Notes: generated by a model not told the origin, from the letters alone. A stretch of DNA of 36,139 nucleotides from an uncultured Clostridia bacterium (GCA_944390495.1 CALXQE010000069.1:1-36139), one strand, 5' to 3'; shown: positions 13,504 to 22,720, counted from the first letter of the stretch. A program made the numbers and translations.

Positions 13504-15282
13504 ATGAAGTTGCCTAAAGGACCACGTGTTACACCGGAAAAACCAAAGGACCGCAAAAAAGTTTTGCGTCGCCTTTGGGGATACCTTTGCCGCTATAAAG
13601 GTATGATTATAGCCGCACTGTTTTTAACATTTGTCAGCAACATTTTGGCACTTATCGGACCTACACTTTCAGGTGAGGCAATAGACGCAATAGGTACAAA
13701 GGCAGGAGAAGTAAATTTTAAACTTGTTCTATACTATTGCTTGCTAATGCTTATTTTCTACATTCTATCATCTGTATTATCATACATACTGTCAATACTT
13801 ATGATAAACCTAAGTCAAAAGGTTGTATTTCGTATGCGTGAGGATGTATTCCAAAAATTATCAAAACTACCTGTATCATTTTTTGATAAACACCAAACAG
13901 GCGATATTGTATCACGTATTTCATACGATATTGACACGGTTAATGCCTCGCTGTCAAACGACCTTCTGCAAATTGCAACAAGTATAATTACCGTTGTAGG
14001 TTCACTTGTAATGATGATTCGCATTTCACCCATTCTTGTGCTTGTTTTTGCAGTAACTGTTCCTGCTTCAATTTTCTTTACTAAATATATGACAAAAAAG
14101 GTACGTCCACTGTTTCGTAACCGTTCTGCAAAATTAGGTGAATTAAACGGTTATGTTGAAGAAATAATCACGGGACAAAAGACAATTAAAGCATATAACA
14201 GAGAAGATTATTTCATAAAAAAATTTGATGTAAAGAATAAAGAAGCCGTTGATGCGTACTATAATGCCGATTACTACGGCTCTATGACAGGTCCGTCTGT
14301 AAACTTCATTAATAATATGTCACTCGCTTTTGTAAGTATGTTTGGTGCAATACTGTTTCTTTTGAGTCACCTCAGCTTAGGTGCATTATCATCATTCGTA
14401 CTTTACTCAAGAAAGTTTTCAGGCCCTATTAATGAAATTGCAAATATTATAAGTGAACTGCAATCTGCCTGTGCGGCCGCTGAAAGAGTATTCCGTTTAA
14501 TTGACGAAGAACCGGAATCTGCTGACGCAATTAATGCAGTAAACCTAACAAATGTAACCGGCGATGTGGAAACGGAACATGTAAAATTCGGATATGTACC
14601 CGAAAAAACAATAATCCATGACTTAAATCTTCACGCCGCTCCCGGAAAACTTATAGCCATTGTCGGACCTACCGGTGCAGGTAAAACCACAGTCATCAAT
14701 TTACTTATGCGTTTTTATGATCCTGATAGCGGTGAAATACGTCTTGACGGTTTAAATATAAACAATATTACACGAAAAAGTTTACGTCTTTCATACGCAA
14801 TGGTACTCCAGGATACATGGTTATTTAGCGGAACTATCTTCGACAACATTGCCTACGGAAAAAAAGGAGCCACTTATGATGATGTAATAGCCGCCGCAAA
14901 AGCTGCTCATATTCATTCATTTATATCACGTCTTCCCAACGGATATGATACATTTTTAGACGGTGAAGGAACGAGCATTTCTCAAGGACAAAAACAACTT
15001 ATGACCATTGCAAGGGCAATGCTCCTTGATGCACACATGCTTATTTTAGACGAAGCAACATCGAATGTTGATACACGTACAGAATTAAAAATCCAAGAAG
15101 CAATGCGTACATTAATGGAAAATAAAACATGTTTTGTAATCGCACACCGTCTTTCAACTATACGTAATGCTGACACCATTTTAGTGGTGCAAAACGGCGA
15201 TATAGTCGAACAAGGCAATCATAAACAGCTTATGGATAAAAACGGCGTATATGCCTCTTTATACCGTTCACAATTCCAGTAA
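13504..15282 (+). CDS. Heterodimeric ABC exporter, catalytic subunit
   Basis: 592 aa: N-terminal tail, six-helix membrane domain (about 30-340), ATPase with Walker A GPTGAGKTT, signature ISQGQKQL, Walker B MLILDEATSNVD with intact catalytic glutamate, and switch VIAHRLSTI. Paired with the degenerate subunit upstream, it forms one functional and one degenerate ATP site. AGGAGG is only 2 nt before the ATG at 13504 but 8 nt before an in-frame TTG at 13510, so the real start may be the TTG. The ancestral end of the upstream gene overlaps this start. Confidence 0.9.
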   Translation: MKLPKGPRVTPEKPKDRKKVLRRLWGYLCRYKGMIIAALFLTFVSNILALIGPTLSGEAIDAIGTKAGEVNFKLVLYYCLLMLIFYILSSVLSYILSILMINLSQKVVFRMREDVFQKLSKLPVSFFDKHQTGDIVSRISYDIDTVNASLSNDLLQIATSIITVVGSLVMMIRISPILVLVFAVTVPASIFFTKYMTKKVRPLFRNRSAKLGELNGYVEEIITGQKTIKAYNREDYFIKKFDVKNKEAVDAYYNADYYGSMTGPSVNFINNMSLAFVSMFGAILFLLSHLSLGALSSFVLYSRKFSGPINEIANIISELQSACAAAERVFRLIDEEPESADAINAVNLTNVTGDVETEHVKFGYVPEKTIIHDLNLHAAPGKLIAIVGPTGAGKTTVINLLMRFYDPDSGEIRLDGLNINNITRKSLRLSYAMVLQDTWLFSGTIFDNIAYGKKGATYDDVIAAAKAAHIHSFISRLPNGYDTFLDGEGTSISQGQKQLMTIARAMLLDAHMLILDEATSNVDTRTELKIQEAMRTLMENKTCFVIAHRLSTIRNADTILVVQNGDIVEQGNHKQLMDKNGVYASLYRSQFQ

Positions 15283-15317
15283 AAAAATATGGACTGCTTA
15301 TGCAGCCCATATTTTTT
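15281..15317. terminator. Bidirectional terminator between exporter and EamA gene
   Basis: AAAAAATATGG (15282-15292) pairs with CCATATTTTTT (15307-15317), extended by CTGC/GCAG. A and T runs on both sides suit the converging genes; the stem ends at the stop codon of the EamA gene. Confidence 0.8.
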
Positions 15318-16239
15318 ATTCTTTTGCTTTATTTACCATAAATATTCCAACCGATACAAGTATTAATGCTATTATTCCCTGCAAACCAAAGGCTTGATTA
15401 CTTTCATGAAGGAATATCGCTGATAAAATAACACCAAATATCGGATTTGTAAATCCAAACACTGTAACCTTACCGACAGGATTGTATTTTAGAAGTATTC
15501 CCCAAACAGTATAAGCAACTGATGAAATCATAGCAAGGTATATCAAAAGCAATATTGATGTAACTGTAAATACCTCTACACGTCCGCCTGCTATAAGTCC
15601 TGCTATACACATTACAAGTCCGCCGAGGAAAAACTGATATCCACTTAATATAACAGGGTTTTCGTCCTGGGAATATTTTTTAATCATACCTGAAGATAAA
15701 GCGTATGCAGCGGCTGAAATAAGTATAGCACCTTCACCGGCAAAGGAGAAATTCATATCTATACCGTTACCTGTTAAATTGATTATAACTATTCCTGCAA
15801 AACCTGCAATACAAGCTATTAACTTTGTCAAAGTCATTTTTTCGTATTTAAAAATAATTACAGCAAACAGTATTGCTAAAAATACGTTTGAACCGTTTAT
15901 AATAGCCGCCTTTACACCTGACGTATGTGCGTGACCTATGTAGAAAAATACGTACTGCAAAATTGTCTGTACCATTGCAAGTTTTATAATCGGCAATGCA
16001 GATTTTTTCTTTGGTATAAGTACCTTTCTGCTCAGTATACTTCCGAATAAAATCGTAAGAATACCGGCAAGAACAAATCTCATCCCTGCAAACAGTATCT
16101 GCGATGCCGTATCACCGGAAGCTATGTTAAATACCTCATAACCTATTTTTATGGACGGTGTTGCACTTCCCCAAAGAATACAGCATAAAATCGCCAGTCC
16201 GCATACAACCGGCGTTTTTGTAAGTGTGTTTTTGTTCAT
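15316..16239 (-). CDS. EamA-family (DMT superfamily) transporter
   Basis: 307 aa with ten predicted membrane segments in two EamA repeats. CCILWGSATPSIKIGYEVF at the start, the FYIGHAHTSGVKAAII segment, and VFGFTNPIFGVILSAIFLHE are characteristic drug/metabolite transporter motifs. The ATG follows GGAGGAG. Substrate unknown; many relatives export amino acids or metabolites. It converges on the ABC exporter operon and is read from a separate leftward promoter. Confidence 0.88.
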   Translation of the reverse strand: MNKNTLTKTPVVCGLAILCCILWGSATPSIKIGYEVFNIASGDTASQILFAGMRFVLAGILTILFGSILSRKVLIPKKKSALPIIKLAMVQTILQYVFFYIGHAHTSGVKAAIINGSNVFLAILFAVIIFKYEKMTLTKLIACIAGFAGIVIINLTGNGIDMNFSFAGEGAILISAAAYALSSGMIKKYSQDENPVILSGYQFFLGGLVMCIAGLIAGGRVEVFTVTSILLLIYLAMISSVAYTVWGILLKYNPVGKVTVFGFTNPIFGVILSAIFLHESNQAFGLQGIIALILVSVGIFMVNKAKE

Positions 16240-16301
16240 TTTTCTCCTCCGTAGTTTGTATAATTATTATGTTACATCAAAATGAATGTAGACTATTAAC
16301 T

Positions 16302-16330
16302 ATCATAACATATAAACTTGAAATATACAA
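16302..16330 (-). promoter_or_regulatory. Possible promoter of the EamA gene
   Basis: On the - strand TTGTAT (16330-16325), 17-nt spacer, TATGAT (16307-16302). It abuts the stop codon of the gene upstream. Moderate match. Confidence 0.45.
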
Positions 16331-18136
16331 TCATTGATTTACCGAATTAATTATAACACTTCTGTCTTTATCATTCCACTCCACATCACAATTTGACTGT
16401 TCGCTGATAATTCTGAAAGGTATATAAGTAGTGGAATTGATTAGCTCCGGTGCTGTATCTGAAATAACCTTTTTATCATTTACAGTAATTTCATTATTCC
16501 CAATTTGAAGATACATAACAGCATCACCCTTTTTGGCAGTCACCATACTGTTTTCTTCGTTCCACTCTACCGTATAACCTAATGATTCAAATATCTTACG
16601 AAATGGCACAAGAGTCCTGTCAGTTTTAATAACAGGCGGATTATCAAATGAAAGTTCTTCCCCGTTCAAAATGATAGTTATATTCCCACTTTCAGGAGAT
16701 AAGTTAATATTAATAGGAACTGATACTAAATCTTCATTTAAAACCAAGTACAACTTGCTTTCCTCTTCATCTACCCATATATAATCATTGTTATAAATTG
16801 TTACAGGTAGTGTTATTAACTCAGAAAATTTATATGTTTCAGTATTAAATATTCCGACAGTATTCTGACTTCCAAGCGTAAAATATTTATCCGGCTGAGA
16901 TGTTTTTTGGAGCATTTTACCTTCAAGATATGATAAGCACCCAAAATCGCCCCATACCTGTTCCTTTGTATCATCTTCTATATTATACATATAATACTCA
17001 TAAGACAATGTTTCATTATTAGGCTTGTATCCTACCAGCAATCGGTCATTTATCCACATAATTGGAGATATACTGTTTGCCTCTGGAAAATTCATATCAG
17101 TTTTTTCACCTGTTTTTAAATTAATTTTAACAAGTTTTCTTGGTTTCGTCCAGCCCTCTGCTCCCTCCTGTACCACGACATAATCAGTATTCGGAATTAC
17201 AACAGGACCTGAATATGTTCCTTGTGAAACAAGCTTTGGTTCTTCCCCCGTTTTTACAATATAAATTCCGTTAATGCGTAAGCCATTTTTGTCTTTTTTA
17301 TATATGCTTACATTATATTCTCCCCATGATGTAAGCCATGGATAATTATTAAGATGTTCAAACATTATTACATCATCTTTTGGAGCATTATCCCACGCAT
17401 TTGCCAAAGTAAATTCTTCAGGTTCTTCCGCTCTCTCGGCTACTTTATTATCCCTAAAATAATACCATTCTAATTTTTCTCGTGTGTTTGCTAATTTATC
17501 TTTATTATTTATAAGCACCCTGAAATCATCACCGTTTTTATATACAGCCCTTACCTTGTAATCTTTATTGTTTATGATAAGTTCTGCACCGTCTATATCG
17601 TAATATGTTTTAACCTCTTTGTCTTTAAATAAATCCTTGAATTTTTCTATTAAAGAAACATATATTTGATTTGAACCATCTTCATATCCATCATACCAAC
17701 CATTGTTTATATATACAGAATACTCGCCATCTTTTGAAATATGTACATACTTATTATCCATTCCGTCTGAAATCATTCCTGTATCCCAACTGGGCAAATT
17801 ATCGGCATCTATTTCTTTCATATATGAAACAAAATCATTGTATTCATTTTCTGTAAGTACACATTCACTGCATCTCTTGTCATCTTCATATAACACTGCA
17901 ACAGGAGTATCTCCTCTTTTGAAAACAGCAATATCCCTCTTTGAACTACCGCCCCATACTCCCTCAAACAAATAGTAAACCTCATCACCGTATTTACCGC
18001 TTTTAAAATCCTCTTTCAATTCACTCATTGTTCCAGAAAAATATGTATAATACTCCTCATCATTCGACGCCAACGCAACACTGCATAATGAACACATCAT
18101 TACAAAAACCAATATACCAGTTACCATCTTTTTCAT
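16331..18136 (-). CDS. Secreted protein with C-terminal copper amine oxidase N-like (stalk) domain
   Basis: 601 aa. Signal peptide MKKMVTGILVFVMMCSLCSV with an ALAS cleavage region. The middle (about 25-470) is a repetitive beta-rich region without a recognised enzyme motif, possibly a beta-propeller-like sensor (repeats such as GTYSGPVVIPNTDYVVVQEG). The C-terminal part (about 485-600) is the copper amine oxidase N-terminal-like or 'stalk' domain, with RTLVPFRKIFESLGYTVEWN and STTYIPFRIISEQSNCDVEW; it binds no copper here and is a common surface module in Clostridia. Start ATG at 18136 is preferred: a GTG at 18145 lies within the ribosome binding site AAGGGGTG. Confidence 0.8.
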   Translation of the reverse strand: MKKMVTGILVFVMMCSLCSVALASNDEEYYTYFSGTMSELKEDFKSGKYGDEVYYLFEGVWGGSSKRDIAVFKRGDTPVAVLYEDDKRCSECVLTENEYNDFVSYMKEIDADNLPSWDTGMISDGMDNKYVHISKDGEYSVYINNGWYDGYEDGSNQIYVSLIEKFKDLFKDKEVKTYYDIDGAELIINNKDYKVRAVYKNGDDFRVLINNKDKLANTREKLEWYYFRDNKVAERAEEPEEFTLANAWDNAPKDDVIMFEHLNNYPWLTSWGEYNVSIYKKDKNGLRINGIYIVKTGEEPKLVSQGTYSGPVVIPNTDYVVVQEGAEGWTKPRKLVKINLKTGEKTDMNFPEANSISPIMWINDRLLVGYKPNNETLSYEYYMYNIEDDTKEQVWGDFGCLSYLEGKMLQKTSQPDKYFTLGSQNTVGIFNTETYKFSELITLPVTIYNNDYIWVDEEESKLYLVLNEDLVSVPININLSPESGNITIILNGEELSFDNPPVIKTDRTLVPFRKIFESLGYTVEWNEENSMVTAKKGDAVMYLQIGNNEITVNDKKVISDTAPELINSTTYIPFRIISEQSNCDVEWNDKDRSVIINSVNQ

Positions 18137-18205
18137 ATATATCACCCCTTAAAATTTGTTTTTATATTATAACAATATTTTATCATAAAACATACAATTT
18201 TTCCA

Positions 18206-18236
18206 TATAAAAAAGATGTTCGCTAAAACATCTTTT
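18206..18236 (-). terminator. Terminator of the leftward membrane protein genes
   Basis: AAAAGATGTT (18211-18220) pairs with AACATCTTTT (18227-18236), with a T run on the - strand. It directly follows the stop of the 163-aa gene. Confidence 0.75.
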
Positions 18237-18727
18237 TAAATATATTTATAAATCCGTAATATTATCTTATTATCATAATCTAATGTAAAATAAACTGTAT
18301 ATTCTCCCCCATCTTTTATTTCTTTATCTATAGCATTTTTAACACCTTTATTATAATAACCCTCATTAAAAAAAATATGTTTATATTCAGTCTCAAACGC
18401 AATATATCCGTCCAAAGGATAACTTACTGTACCTGTAAATATTTCATATTTTCCATTTCTGTAATCACTTATTGCTCTATATTTTATAAACATTTTTACC
18501 GCAGATGACAACGAAAAAATCATAAGTATAATTAAAATTGCACTTATAACAAATTTTGTGTGAGTTTTTGAACCACCAAAACCTATTATTCCGTCCTTTT
18601 CAAAATTACCTTTTTCTGTTTTGTATTTTTTTATAAATATAATAAATCCTATTAATACAGGTATAAAACATGCCGCAATTATAAAATCAGGCATATCATA
18701 TTCTGTCCATCCTATTTCATATATCAT
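18236..18727 (-). CDS. 163-aa membrane protein of unknown function
   Basis: Two hydrophobic helices: DFIIAACFIPVLIGFIIFI (about 14-32) and FVISAILIILMIFSLSSAV (about 58-77). The C-terminal part of about 85 residues should be outside the cell or in the cytoplasm, with a DUF3592-like look (RAISDYRNGKYEIFTGTVSY). Start follows GAGGGTGATGAA. Family not recognised. It is 67 nt after the 179-aa membrane protein and probably in the same transcript. Confidence 0.7.
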   Translation of the reverse strand: MIYEIGWTEYDMPDFIIAACFIPVLIGFIIFIKKYKTEKGNFEKDGIIGFGGSKTHTKFVISAILIILMIFSLSSAVKMFIKYRAISDYRNGKYEIFTGTVSYPLDGYIAFETEYKHIFFNEGYYNKGVKNAIDKEIKDGGEYTVYFTLDYDNKIILRIYKYI

Positions 18728-18794
18728 TTCATCACCCTCTTTTTCACTATTTTTTTAAGTTTTACAAACTAAAAAGGTTATAATATATACTAAC

Positions 18795-19334
18795 TTAGTG
18801 CTCTGAAATATTTGTATTTGATACTGTATCTTCATTAAAATATATTTCATAAATTATAGGATCTATTATACTATAACCTGCCAAATACTCATAGCGAATA
18901 GGATTTTCTAAAATATTTTGCGGTTTACCAAGTAAATCTATAACTTCCTGTTTTTTCATTCCTACTATTTTGTACTTTTTTTGCATATTATCTATCATCA
19001 TGTATCTGCAATCAACATTATTTCTCCACTTATCAGGAGAAAAAGTACCATAATATTTATATCCGCCACATACTGCTACAAATATTAACACAGACAACAC
19101 AAATGATGATATTATTAAACACAACGGATATTTCCATATTTTATTCAGCTTCTTTTTGAATATTATCATAACTGCAAAATTCAAAATAATAAATAAGAAA
19201 ATTACAATAATACTCCTATAATTAAAATACCAAAACGGAACAAGTATATCAACAAAACAAATAATCAATGCTATACATCCCCACAAAATCAAAACACCAA
19301 CTGAGAACAGTATTGTCAATATAACATTTTTCAT
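18795..19334 (-). CDS. 179-aa membrane protein with a BamE/SmpA-like tail
   Basis: Three N-terminal hydrophobic helices (about 5-30, 40-58, 68-92), then a polar domain. In that domain, KYKIVGMKKQEVIDLLGKPQ resembles the conserved G-M-x2-x-E-V-x2-L-L-G-x-P block of BamE/OmlA-type domains, seen in Gram-positive lipoproteins too. Function unknown. Start follows AGGAGAA. A leftward promoter sits 38 nt upstream. Confidence 0.7.
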   Translation of the reverse strand: MKNVILTILFSVGVLILWGCIALIICFVDILVPFWYFNYRSIIVIFLFIILNFAVMIIFKKKLNKIWKYPLCLIISSFVLSVLIFVAVCGGYKYYGTFSPDKWRNNVDCRYMMIDNMQKKYKIVGMKKQEVIDLLGKPQNILENPIRYEYLAGYSIIDPIIYEIYFNEDTVSNTNISEH

Positions 19335-19371
19335 AGGTTCTCCTTTCTTATTGCACCGTTTATTACTATAT

Positions 19372-19401
19372 ATAATATCACTAACATAAACTTTTTGTCA
19401 A
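19372..19401 (-). promoter_or_regulatory. Leftward promoter of the membrane protein genes
   Basis: On the - strand TTGACA (19401-19396), 18-nt spacer, TATTAT (19377-19372). Confidence 0.6.
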
Positions 19402-19403
19402 CA

Positions 19404-19437
19404 TAAAACAAAGACTGTCACAATATGACAGTCTTTG
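19404..19437 (-). terminator. Hairpin terminator downstream of the Fic gene
   Basis: Perfect 12-bp stem CAAAGACTGTCA (19409-19420) / TGACAGTCTTTG (19426-19437), followed on the - strand by TTTTAT. It separates the Fic operon from the next leftward promoter. Confidence 0.6.
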
Positions 19438-19774
19438 ATAATATACGATATAAACTTATCTCTTTGAGAATTTTCCACTCCCCGAAAAGCCTGATTTTAC
19501 GAGGTTTTTGCTTATTTTTGTTACTTGTGTGTTTCTTGTACAGGACAGCTGATGACTTCATAATACTATGATAAAAACTGAAAAGTTTTATCAAAATCGA
19601 CCATATACAAACCTGTTTTTAAGTTTTATACCACTGCGTTTTCAAGGACATATATGTGATTGTGACGAAAAATAATTAGCAATAATATGTATATACATAC
19701 TTACTAATTATTTTCTTATACCAAACAAATCAATAACCCATCTATATATTGTGTTTCAATATAATTCTCTATGT
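19438..19774. other. Gene-free gap with repeats
   Basis: No gene supported. It contains an imperfect repeat AAAAGCCT (19485-19492) / GAGGTTTTT (19501-19509) and a perfect long inverted repeat AAAATAATTAG (19669-19679) / CTAATTATTTT (19704-19714) enclosing the palindrome TATGTATATACATA. Short remnant-like reading frames on the - strand could not be assigned. Confidence 0.4.
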
Positions 19775-20374
19775 TTATCTATTCACTCCTATTTTTATAA
19801 TATTCACCAACACTCTATAATTGTCCACCGATTGTATGGATGCTTCTAACAGTTTTATTTTATCAACATTACCCCAATTTAAATCATATCCCATATACTT
19901 TGCCATAAGGCGAATGAACTCACGGATTGAGCGACCATTACCTTCTCTGAATGGGTGGATTATATTAAGTTCCGCCATCACATATGCCAAGTTATCAAAC
20001 ACCCTATCTTCATTTGTTTCTTTGAGCATATTTTTTTCTTTAATTTTTGCAAATAGCCTATCAAGTTCCCTGTCAATTAAATTTGGCGGGTAAAACATTG
20101 TATCAGCTTTACTGATTTGCTCTCGTCTTATTTTTCCTGCAAATGGATAAATATCTTCAAAAATAAACTTATGAATATTCATAAGATGAGTTTTGGTAAA
20201 GTTACCCCTAATAGGATTTTTCAAAAGTTCCATTTGCTTGATTAAAGTTATTTCTTCTTCGGCGGTTTTAAGAATTCTGTTATCCCTTATATTCAACTTA
20301 TTTTTAAGTACATTCGTATCAGGATAACAATAAATTGATTGTGTGGTTGTGTAAACATCATACTTAGAAAACAT
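19775..20374 (-). CDS. Fic-domain toxin (AMPylase)
   Basis: 199 aa. The Fic core with the complete active-site motif HPFREGNGR (H140-R148), and the flap region KADTMFYPPNLIDREL. The protein transfers AMP (or a related nucleotide) from ATP to a hydroxyl side chain; small Fic toxins target DNA gyrase and topoisomerase IV. There is no inhibitory alpha-helix inside the protein; the motif is in the gene directly upstream, as in class I Fic systems (VbhT/VbhA). ATG begins 2 nt after the antitoxin stop, so the two are coupled. Confidence 0.9.
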   Translation of the reverse strand: MFSKYDVYTTTQSIYCYPDTNVLKNKLNIRDNRILKTAEEEITLIKQMELLKNPIRGNFTKTHLMNIHKFIFEDIYPFAGKIRREQISKADTMFYPPNLIDRELDRLFAKIKEKNMLKETNEDRVFDNLAYVMAELNIIHPFREGNGRSIREFIRLMAKYMGYDLNWGNVDKIKLLEASIQSVDNYRVLVNIIKIGVNR

Positions 20375-20376
20375 AA

Positions 20377-20748
20377 TTATATCCTCTGCATATACTTTTG
20401 TTTAAGCTCCTCGATTACATCAGTATAACTGACCTTACCGCTGTCAATTCTTTTCAGATTTCTGATGCCACTTTCGCTTACTTTCATACCTTCTACCTCA
20501 AAAGTACCTTTTAAGTTCTTTAAATTATCTTCAAAATTGTTTGACTTCATTTCAGATTTATTTCTCCAATCTTTATATTTACCGGATTTAATTCTTGCAT
20601 CTTTTGGTTTTTGTGCATCTTTGGGAAGAAGCCAACTCCCCGCAATTTTCTTTGCACCGTCAATTCTCCCTTCATTACATAAAACCGTAATTCTTCTTAC
20701 AGAAATCCCCCACAGCAAACTTGCCTCTTTTATAGTTAGTATATCCAT
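20377..20748 (-). CDS. HTH-fused Fic antitoxin
   Basis: 123 aa from ATG at 20748, chosen because GAGGTG precedes it (the frame runs further upstream without a site). N-terminal HTH of the excisionase/MerR-like kind: MDILTIKEASLLWGISVRRI and GSWLLPKDAQKPKDARIKSG. C-terminal part has TFEVEG (T82, E86, G87), a fit to the (S/T)xxxE(G/N) inhibitory motif that blocks the ATP site of class I Fic proteins, then a VbhA-like end (SGIRNLKRIDSGKVSYTDVI). So one protein probably both neutralises Fic and autoregulates the operon. Confidence 0.8.
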   Translation of the reverse strand: MDILTIKEASLLWGISVRRITVLCNEGRIDGAKKIAGSWLLPKDAQKPKDARIKSGKYKDWRNKSEMKSNNFEDNLKNLKGTFEVEGMKVSESGIRNLKRIDSGKVSYTDVIEELKQKYMQRI

Positions 20749-20769
20749 AATAACACCTCGTTTATTTAT

Positions 20770-20798
20770 ATAATATACCACAAATAGAATAATGTCAA
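20770..20798 (-). promoter_or_regulatory. Promoter of the Fic operon
   Basis: On the - strand TTGACA (20798-20793), 17-nt spacer, TATTAT (20775-20770), about 22 nt upstream of the antitoxin start. Confidence 0.75.
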
Positions 20799-21601
20799 TA
20801 AAACAATCAAATTATATATCTTGTAAACCTTTTCATAAACTCCTGCGTTACCCATAAACACTTTACAAAATACTAACACCGCATTTTTCTAAAAGTTTCT
20901 TTTTGCCCAGTCAGGCATAAACATAGTTAGCTACATTCCTGTACTGCACCATCATCCTCCTCTAAAAGAAACTACCATATCGTTCACACTTTCGTCCAAA
21001 TCAGTATTTTCTTCACGAATATTAGGATATGAAATAACTACTACCCTTTCTAAATCTCCGAACTCTTAAAAACATTTTAGATATATTACTGCATCTTTTT
21101 GAGCTGTAATCATCGCTTTAAATTCTGTATTTTTGTATCTATTGATAAAATACATATTTATATCAACTCTACTGTTTTTATTCTTTCTCTTGTTGAATCA
21201 AGTCTTTTTATACTCCTCTACTTATTTTTTATCAACTTTTTGAATTTCTGTCAATCTTTTATTAACTTGTTCAAACCACAAATCTATGTTTTCTTCATCC
21301 ACCTTCTGTACAATAAACTTTCCATCATAAGTAAGTGTAATCATTAGCTAAGAATTTTTCATATTCCTGATTATTTGTAAAACATATGACCATGATATTT
21401 ACTATATAATAAAGAGTGAAATATTTATAAAAATTTAGGCTATAACTGTTTATAATGGATATATTTTATTTTTATTATAATTTTCATAATATACTAATAC
21501 ACTCTGAAACCTAAAAATGCAAAATTTGCGAATTAGTTTATTATAAAATTTATTCTCAAAACAAAAATCTACATCACTTTACATAATATTTGAGATTAGT
21601 A
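20799..21601. other. Gene-poor decayed stretch
   Basis: No intact gene. Leftward fragments remain: a 40-codon frame at 21222-21344 (MITLTYDGKFIVQKVDEENI ... ) without a ribosome binding site, and shorter pieces further left with frame changes (for example VQYRNVANYVYA then stop at about 20925-20965). The composition is very AT-rich. Likely the wreck of one or more accessory genes between the Fic module and the restriction genes. Identity not recognised. Confidence 0.35.
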
Positions 21602-21630
21602 TTGACTTTGTTCCGATTAAGGCATATAAT
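21602..21630 (+). promoter_or_regulatory. Intact promoter of the broken restriction endonuclease
   Basis: TTGACT (21602-21607), 17-nt spacer, TATAAT (21625-21630), 36 nt upstream of the ATG of the pseudogene. Confidence 0.7.
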
Positions 21631-21665
21631 ATAATTAGTATTATAATTGGGTAGTGTATGCTCAA

Positions 21666-22682
21666 ATGGATTTTCTTACAACTAAACAAGCAAGTATACT
21701 ATAGAATATTACATAGCGCATAATAATAAAGTTATGTGTAGAAAACAGAATTAAAGGTGCAATTAAAGCGGCAGGAGCATGGTTAATGTCAGCTGATACA
21801 GAAAAACCAAAGGATGCCCGTATCAAAAGCGAAAATATATTAAGAACAAAGAGTAAAGTAAATATGTCAAACATAATTAATGCAATAATTCAATTGGTAG
21901 AGAATCCTAAGTTTGAATTAAGGAAGTATTCAGAAAGTCATAATCGTACCAATAATATGGATCAGGCTTTAAAAGAATATATTAAAGATATTTTTGCTGG
22001 AACAGTAAATGAATCAGATGAAAATATAAGAAATTAGAAGTTGTCCGAAGTTTTTAGTTATTTAGGAAATCAAAACAGTCCACCTGGTTCAATGTTGCGA
22101 GGTTGAGATGCAATAGAAGTTAAAAAAATAGAGTCAAATGATTCTCCACTTACATTGAATAGCAGTTATCCAAAAGCAAAACTTTTTGCGGATAGTCCGA
22201 TGATAAAAAACACTTGTAGAACTTGTGAGAATTTGACAGTTAAAGATATGATTTATGCTGTTGGTGTAGTTGTTGACAATAATATTAAATCTTTAGTGCT
22301 TGTATATGGTGATGACTATTGTGCAGAAAAATCAGTTTATGAACAAATTAAAACAGTCATAAAAAACGGTGTAAAAAGCATTAGTGGGGTCAGATTTGCT
22401 GAAACAAAAGAATTAGGGCAAGTAAACAGAATTGACCCTCTTGGTATTACATATTTATGTGTTAGAGGAATATGGGGTATAGAAAATCCGTTTAGTGTAT
22501 TTGATTATGTATACAAACGAGATTATTCAAAGAAGTTTAATTTTATGGCTCTAATAAATAATGAGAAATATTATTCATTTGATAATTACCCAACATTAGA
22601 AGAAATGTGCAAAAACATTGCAGGCTTAAAAGTTGCTGATATAAAAATAAAAAATTCTAACAATCCTACACAATTAAAATAA
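21666..22682 (+). pseudogene. HTH-NgoPII-type restriction endonuclease, four in-frame stops
   Basis: One frame of 339 codons runs from ATG 21666 to TAA 22682 with no frameshift but four stops: TAG 21702, TAG 21714, TAG 22035, TGA 22104. The first about 60 codons (MDFLTTKQASIL ... RIKGAIKAAGAWLM, EKPKDARIKS) match the HTH of the Fic antitoxin; the rest, from MSNIINAIIQLVENPKFELR at 21864 through DAIEVKKIESND and RIDPLGITYLCVRGIWGIEN, resembles NgoPII-type (GGCC-cutting) type II endonucleases. The methyltransferase follows 38 nt later. The last 176 codons are still open (22155-22682). Inactive as it stands. Confidence 0.75.
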
Positions 22683-22720
22683 GCAAAGTTGATTACATAT
22701 AAAATATAGGAGATTAGGAA

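Noticed and set aside
21099..21347. An 82-aa rightward frame in the decayed gap
   Set aside because: No start signal; hydrophobic low-complexity translation of AT-rich DNA; the opposite strand fits better as a gene remnant.
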